DNA of 64,000 nt from Archegozetes longisetosus. Taxonomy: Eukaryota > Arthropoda > Arachnida > Sarcoptiformes > Trhypochthoniidae. The DNA lies in NCBI GenBank assembly GCA_018873245.2, contig JAEMBT020000007.1, forward strand, positions 12,421,129-12,485,128. Reading direction: 5' to 3'. Both the position numbers and the translations under genes were made by a program. Position 1 is the stretch's first letter, and every line of letters begins with the position of its first letter. Shown here one piece after another: positions 60,770 to 64,000 of the stretch. The notes under the pieces were generated by a model that had not been told where the DNA came from, searched no databases, and saw nothing but the letters and a program-made list of their open reading frames with translations.

Positions 60770-63265
60770 TCAACTTGAAGAGGCATTTGCCTGAATCACT
60801 TTACCAGAAAGTATGCGATCGTTGAAGAGGCTGTTGTTAATGACTTGTTTACCGTTAACCCAGACAGCTATCAAACCATTTGGATGTTTTTGTGGCGTCT
60901 GATAATCGGCATTATCAACAAATTGATCGTTGAATAGAACCAAATCTGCGACCATTCCCGGAATAATTAATCCACGATTGTATAATTGGAATCTATGAGC
61001 GGGTAACGAAGTCATTCGGCGAACTGCTTCTTCTAATGGAATTAATTGCTGTTGGAAAACGAGTCTTCCAATAACTCTAGCGAATGTGCCAAATAGTCTG
61101 GGATGTGGTTTTCCGGTCTTTCGAGGTATACCATCGCTTCCAACCTAAGCATGAAACTCAGTCTATACTGTTTGACTGGTCAGTTATCTTCGTTTGATAA
61201 TCAGTCGACCGGAAATTGATTTGATCAACTGAAAAACTTAATTGAAACTAGACTAAATTAATCGATATTAATTTAGTCTAACCTGATAAACTAAGCTAAC
61301 CCTAACTAAATCAGACTAAACTGAATCAACCGAATTAATGATTAACTTGAATCAAAATAGTTTGATTAGTGATTGTGAATGAGATGAGCTATTGTTTAAA
61401 TAATAAGTCGGTAGAATAATTATGGGTGAACTTGGACTGGACTGAGTTTGACTAATACTAGATTGATAAGAGCATAACTGATAAGAAAGACGTTGCTTAA
61501 GATTGAACAATGTTTGAACTTGAATTAAGGAAATTGGATGGAAAATTAAATTTGATCAAATTAACAAACCATTTGTAGCCTGGATAAATGAACAGTTGTT
61601 TGATCTTGTTCTGACTGTTGAAACATAATTATGTTAGTGGTTCCGAAATCTGCTCGAATCATGTGAATAGTAAAATCGAAACAATTCATAGATAATTTAG
61701 CAGCAGATTCACTGATTGTTTTGCCTTCGAATTGCTTAAGCTGTGGATTAGTGACTGAAGCGATGGTCACATTATGCCAACCAATTAATCGGATTTTTGA
61801 CTCCCATTCGTGTTCCTCACCACTTTGAACAATATTTCTGAGTTGTTCATAAAATAATGGGTCATTGAGTCTATCAATTAAATGATTGATTCCTCCTTTC
61901 ATAGCGGATGGTGGTAGCAATTGTAATATAGAGCTTGAGCCTGCAGTGTAGGGATACATGTCTAAACTCAAATCTATGCCCGAATTTCTGGCAGATTCGA
62001 TCAAATCTAAAGCTTTTTGCATTTGACCCCAATATGGTTTACCAGCAATTTGTAAATGAGATAAAAGACCTTTAATCGGATGCTGAAATATTAGAAAAAT
62101 GACAAAATTTGACATGATTGACTAACCCTTAGCTCCACTGATCTTAAGAATTTGAATAAACTCTTCAACAGATTCTAAAATTTTTCGACTATAACAACGT
62201 AAATGTGCGGCTAATACGCGATCATATTTTTTGACAACTTTAGCCAGACTGACCAACTCATTGAAATCAGCGTATGCACTCGGAGGGTATACTAGACCTT
62301 AAGATTTAAAAAAAAGTTGAAGACAAAAATGCAAATGTTTTCAATATATCTTGTATAATTGATGATTGGATTATTGAAGTTGATGGAAGACTAGTTTACC
62401 CAATGAGAGTCCACTCGAGCCTTGAATTAGTTGTTCTTCGAGAATGTCACACATCTGCTGAATTTCTGACTCTGTGGCGTGTCTTTGGTCGTAACCATTC
62501 ATTACGTATAGTCGAATCGGACCGTGACCTACGAGTGACACGACATTGACTGAAACTCCTTTTTGCATAATTAGACTTCTGTATGAACTAAAATCTTGAC
62601 ACATTTGTTCTCGTGAGATTTGTCCTAAAATGTTTTGCAAAAATCATTTAAGGAATTTGAAAATTGATCTGGACTTGAATTGAGATTGAATTTTCAAGTA
62701 AACTAGACAAATTGATGTTTTAACTTATTTTTTGCAAATGTCTAGAGAACTGCAAATTTAGTTGTAGTAATTTATCAAATGTCTAGTAGAATGATTATTA
62801 AAATTGATTCAAATTATTTAAATCGAATTTTGAATCAGTGCTGAAGTGGGTAACTTTACCTAAAAGTGAAGATAAATGTTCGAAGGCATCATTAGTATGG
62901 TCTTTTGTTGGATAGTTAGAGAAACTACAATTTCCGGTAACGATAGTAGTGACGCCCTGAAATAATTTACACAAATGGTAGTTATCATCCAATATTGATA
63001 TGTCATCGTGTGTATGACTATCAATAAAACCTGAAGATCATGAAAGATGAATTGTTTAGAATAATTAGGATGTTCAATTTAGGTAGTTAATACCAGGAGT
63101 CAGATAACAGCCGCGACCATCTATTTCTACTGTGGCTTTGCAATTATCTAATGAACCGATTGCTGCGATTTGTTCTCCCGATATGGCCAAATCTGATTGG
63201 AACCATGGTGTTCCGCAACCATTAACTATCCGACAATTTCTTATTAATTGATCATAAGAAGTCAT
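60770..63265 (-). CDS. D-aminoacylase (N-acyl-D-amino-acid deacylase)
   Basis: Amidohydrolase-superfamily enzyme that hydrolyses N-acyl-D-amino acids. Minus-strand exons 63265-63094, 63030-62860, 62624-62400, 62297-62127, 62069-61570 and 61144-60770 join in phase to 537 aa. Motifs: metal site GFIDSHTHDD (exon 2), QGVTTIVTGNCSFS, SLVGHGPIRLYVMNG and GSSGLSLGL (exons 3-4), LAAHLR, LLSHLQIAGKPYWGQ, LSLDMYPYTAGSS, MVGSDGIPRKTGKPHPRLFG (metal Asp), and the C-terminal GMVADLVLFN sandwich. Exon 5 is taken to start at 62069; the better-looking acceptor at 62083 breaks the frame. The ATG at 63292 is an alternative start adding nine residues. Family order and length match bacterial and eukaryotic D-aminoacylases. 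Confidence 0.9.
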
Positions 63266-63292
63266 TTTCATATTTTTGGCGTTAATAAGCAA

Positions 63293-64000
63293 ACTTAGTC
63301 AGATCTAAACTTAATGATTAATATATAAAAATCTAGCCTGTACAGTTACTAAAAAAATAACTGAGAGTTGAAGGTAATGCAGCCTGTAGAACACACCTCA
63401 TTAGTCGAATATGCATCGAATTGAATCAGTTAATAAGTTCAAAGTTGACTGATAAAAATCGGTCTTATCAAGTTTTAAAGTTCAGTAAAATAGAAATCTT
63501 CACGAGCTATACGTGAAAGTTTATATTTCAAACTCTCAGTTATTTTTTCTAGTAACTGTACTTATCAGAATTTGACATTCAAGTGATATAAGATATCAAT
63601 GAGTGAAACCAGATCATACAAAATCACAAGAAAACTCATTTGGATGTCTTGGGAACCATATGGAAATTCGTTAAATATTGTGAGAGCGACTTTTCGTATA
63701 CTTCAATAACTCTTAGACTTTAATAATTAACTATCTTTATTAATATATACATTAATATGTATATTATTAATATTATAAATATATATATATATAATAATAT
63801 TGAATATAATACACAAAATTAAAATGTGTAGCTCTGCTTCTAAGCTACCACTTATTGTTTCTTCTCTATACCCTCTCTTTTTATACTTTTGGTAAAAGGA
63901 TGTTAGAAATACAGGGTGGAAACATTTGAAAACTGAACTTAGCCATTAGAGATAAAGCTTTTGTTGTTATTCCTATCAAAAAAACAGGTTAACTACTTTA
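63293..64000. other. Upstream region of D-aminoacylase, repeat-rich
   Basis: Contains the inverted-repeat element 63341-63560, an AT-only tract of ATTAATATATA type around 63725-63800, and near 63911 the sequence TACAGGGTGG, which matches the first ten bases of the mariner-like element at 9061. No coding sequence seen to the window end. Confidence 0.4.
63341..63560. mobile_element. 220-bp TIR element (MITE-like)
   Basis: Left end TACAGTTACTAAAAAAATAA then CTGAGAGTT; the right end is the reverse complement with one to two mismatches (63530-63560). TIRs are about 30 bp; interior non-coding. It lies within 80 bp of the D-aminoacylase start, so it may overlap its promoter. Confidence 0.8.

Noticed and set aside
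62070..62128. Frameshift in D-aminoacylase between exons 4 and 5
   Set aside because: The frame breaks only if the acceptor at 62083 is used; the acceptor 14 bp further on (exon start 62069) restores phase and keeps the conserved LLSHLQIAG.

Overview
The window is nuclear DNA of an animal. It is AT-rich, its protein-coding genes carry many short introns (often 45-90 bp, GT..AG), and its clear homologues are metazoan: the C-terminal half of mTOR, a Rel/NF-kB factor, a copine, COMMD9, mitochondrial ADP/ATP carriers and a single-domain hexokinase. An invertebrate, perhaps an arthropod or related ecdysozoan, is an inference; nothing seen fixes the phylum. Gene models were built by hand from reading frame, splice-site phase and family similarity, so small terminal exons and UTRs are the weakest part.

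Layout. 1-4638 (+): 3' part of mTOR, ending at the exact FATC C-terminus. 5161-5710 (-): three-exon cytidine deaminase. 6671-7494 (+): COMMD9. 7.5-12.5 kb: transposon-derived inverted repeats, including a tRNA-like palindrome and a mariner fragment nested in a foldback element. 12525-13684 and 17062-18885 (+): two ADP/ATP translocase paralogues whose 3' two-thirds, intron included, are identical. 20975-23268 (-): copine. 23.3-27.6 kb: several terminal-inverted-repeat elements and a hAT remnant. 27677-32970 (+): a multi-exon gene apparently encoding six BED-type fingers followed by five C2H2 fingers. 33564-34972 (-): secreted cysteine-rich protein. 36239-37701 (-): Golgi carbohydrate sulfotransferase. 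37.7-47.4 kb: a gene-poor stretch with one long microsatellite. 47426-50022 (+): hexokinase. 51592-60215 (-): Rel/NF-kB gene whose second intron carries a full-length Ty3/gypsy LTR retrotransposon (53423-58867). 60770-63265 (-): D-aminoacylase.

The genes do not form one pathway; they are a typical mix of signalling (mTOR, Rel, copine, COMMD9), metabolism (cytidine deaminase, ADP/ATP carrier, hexokinase, D-aminoacylase) and secretory-pathway functions. The most unusual items are the BED/C2H2 array built by duplication of phase-1 exons, the converted ADP/ATP carrier pair, and the retrotransposon with an extra 5' ORF, an A-rich spacer, a serine-tRNA primer site and a textbook -1 frameshift heptamer.
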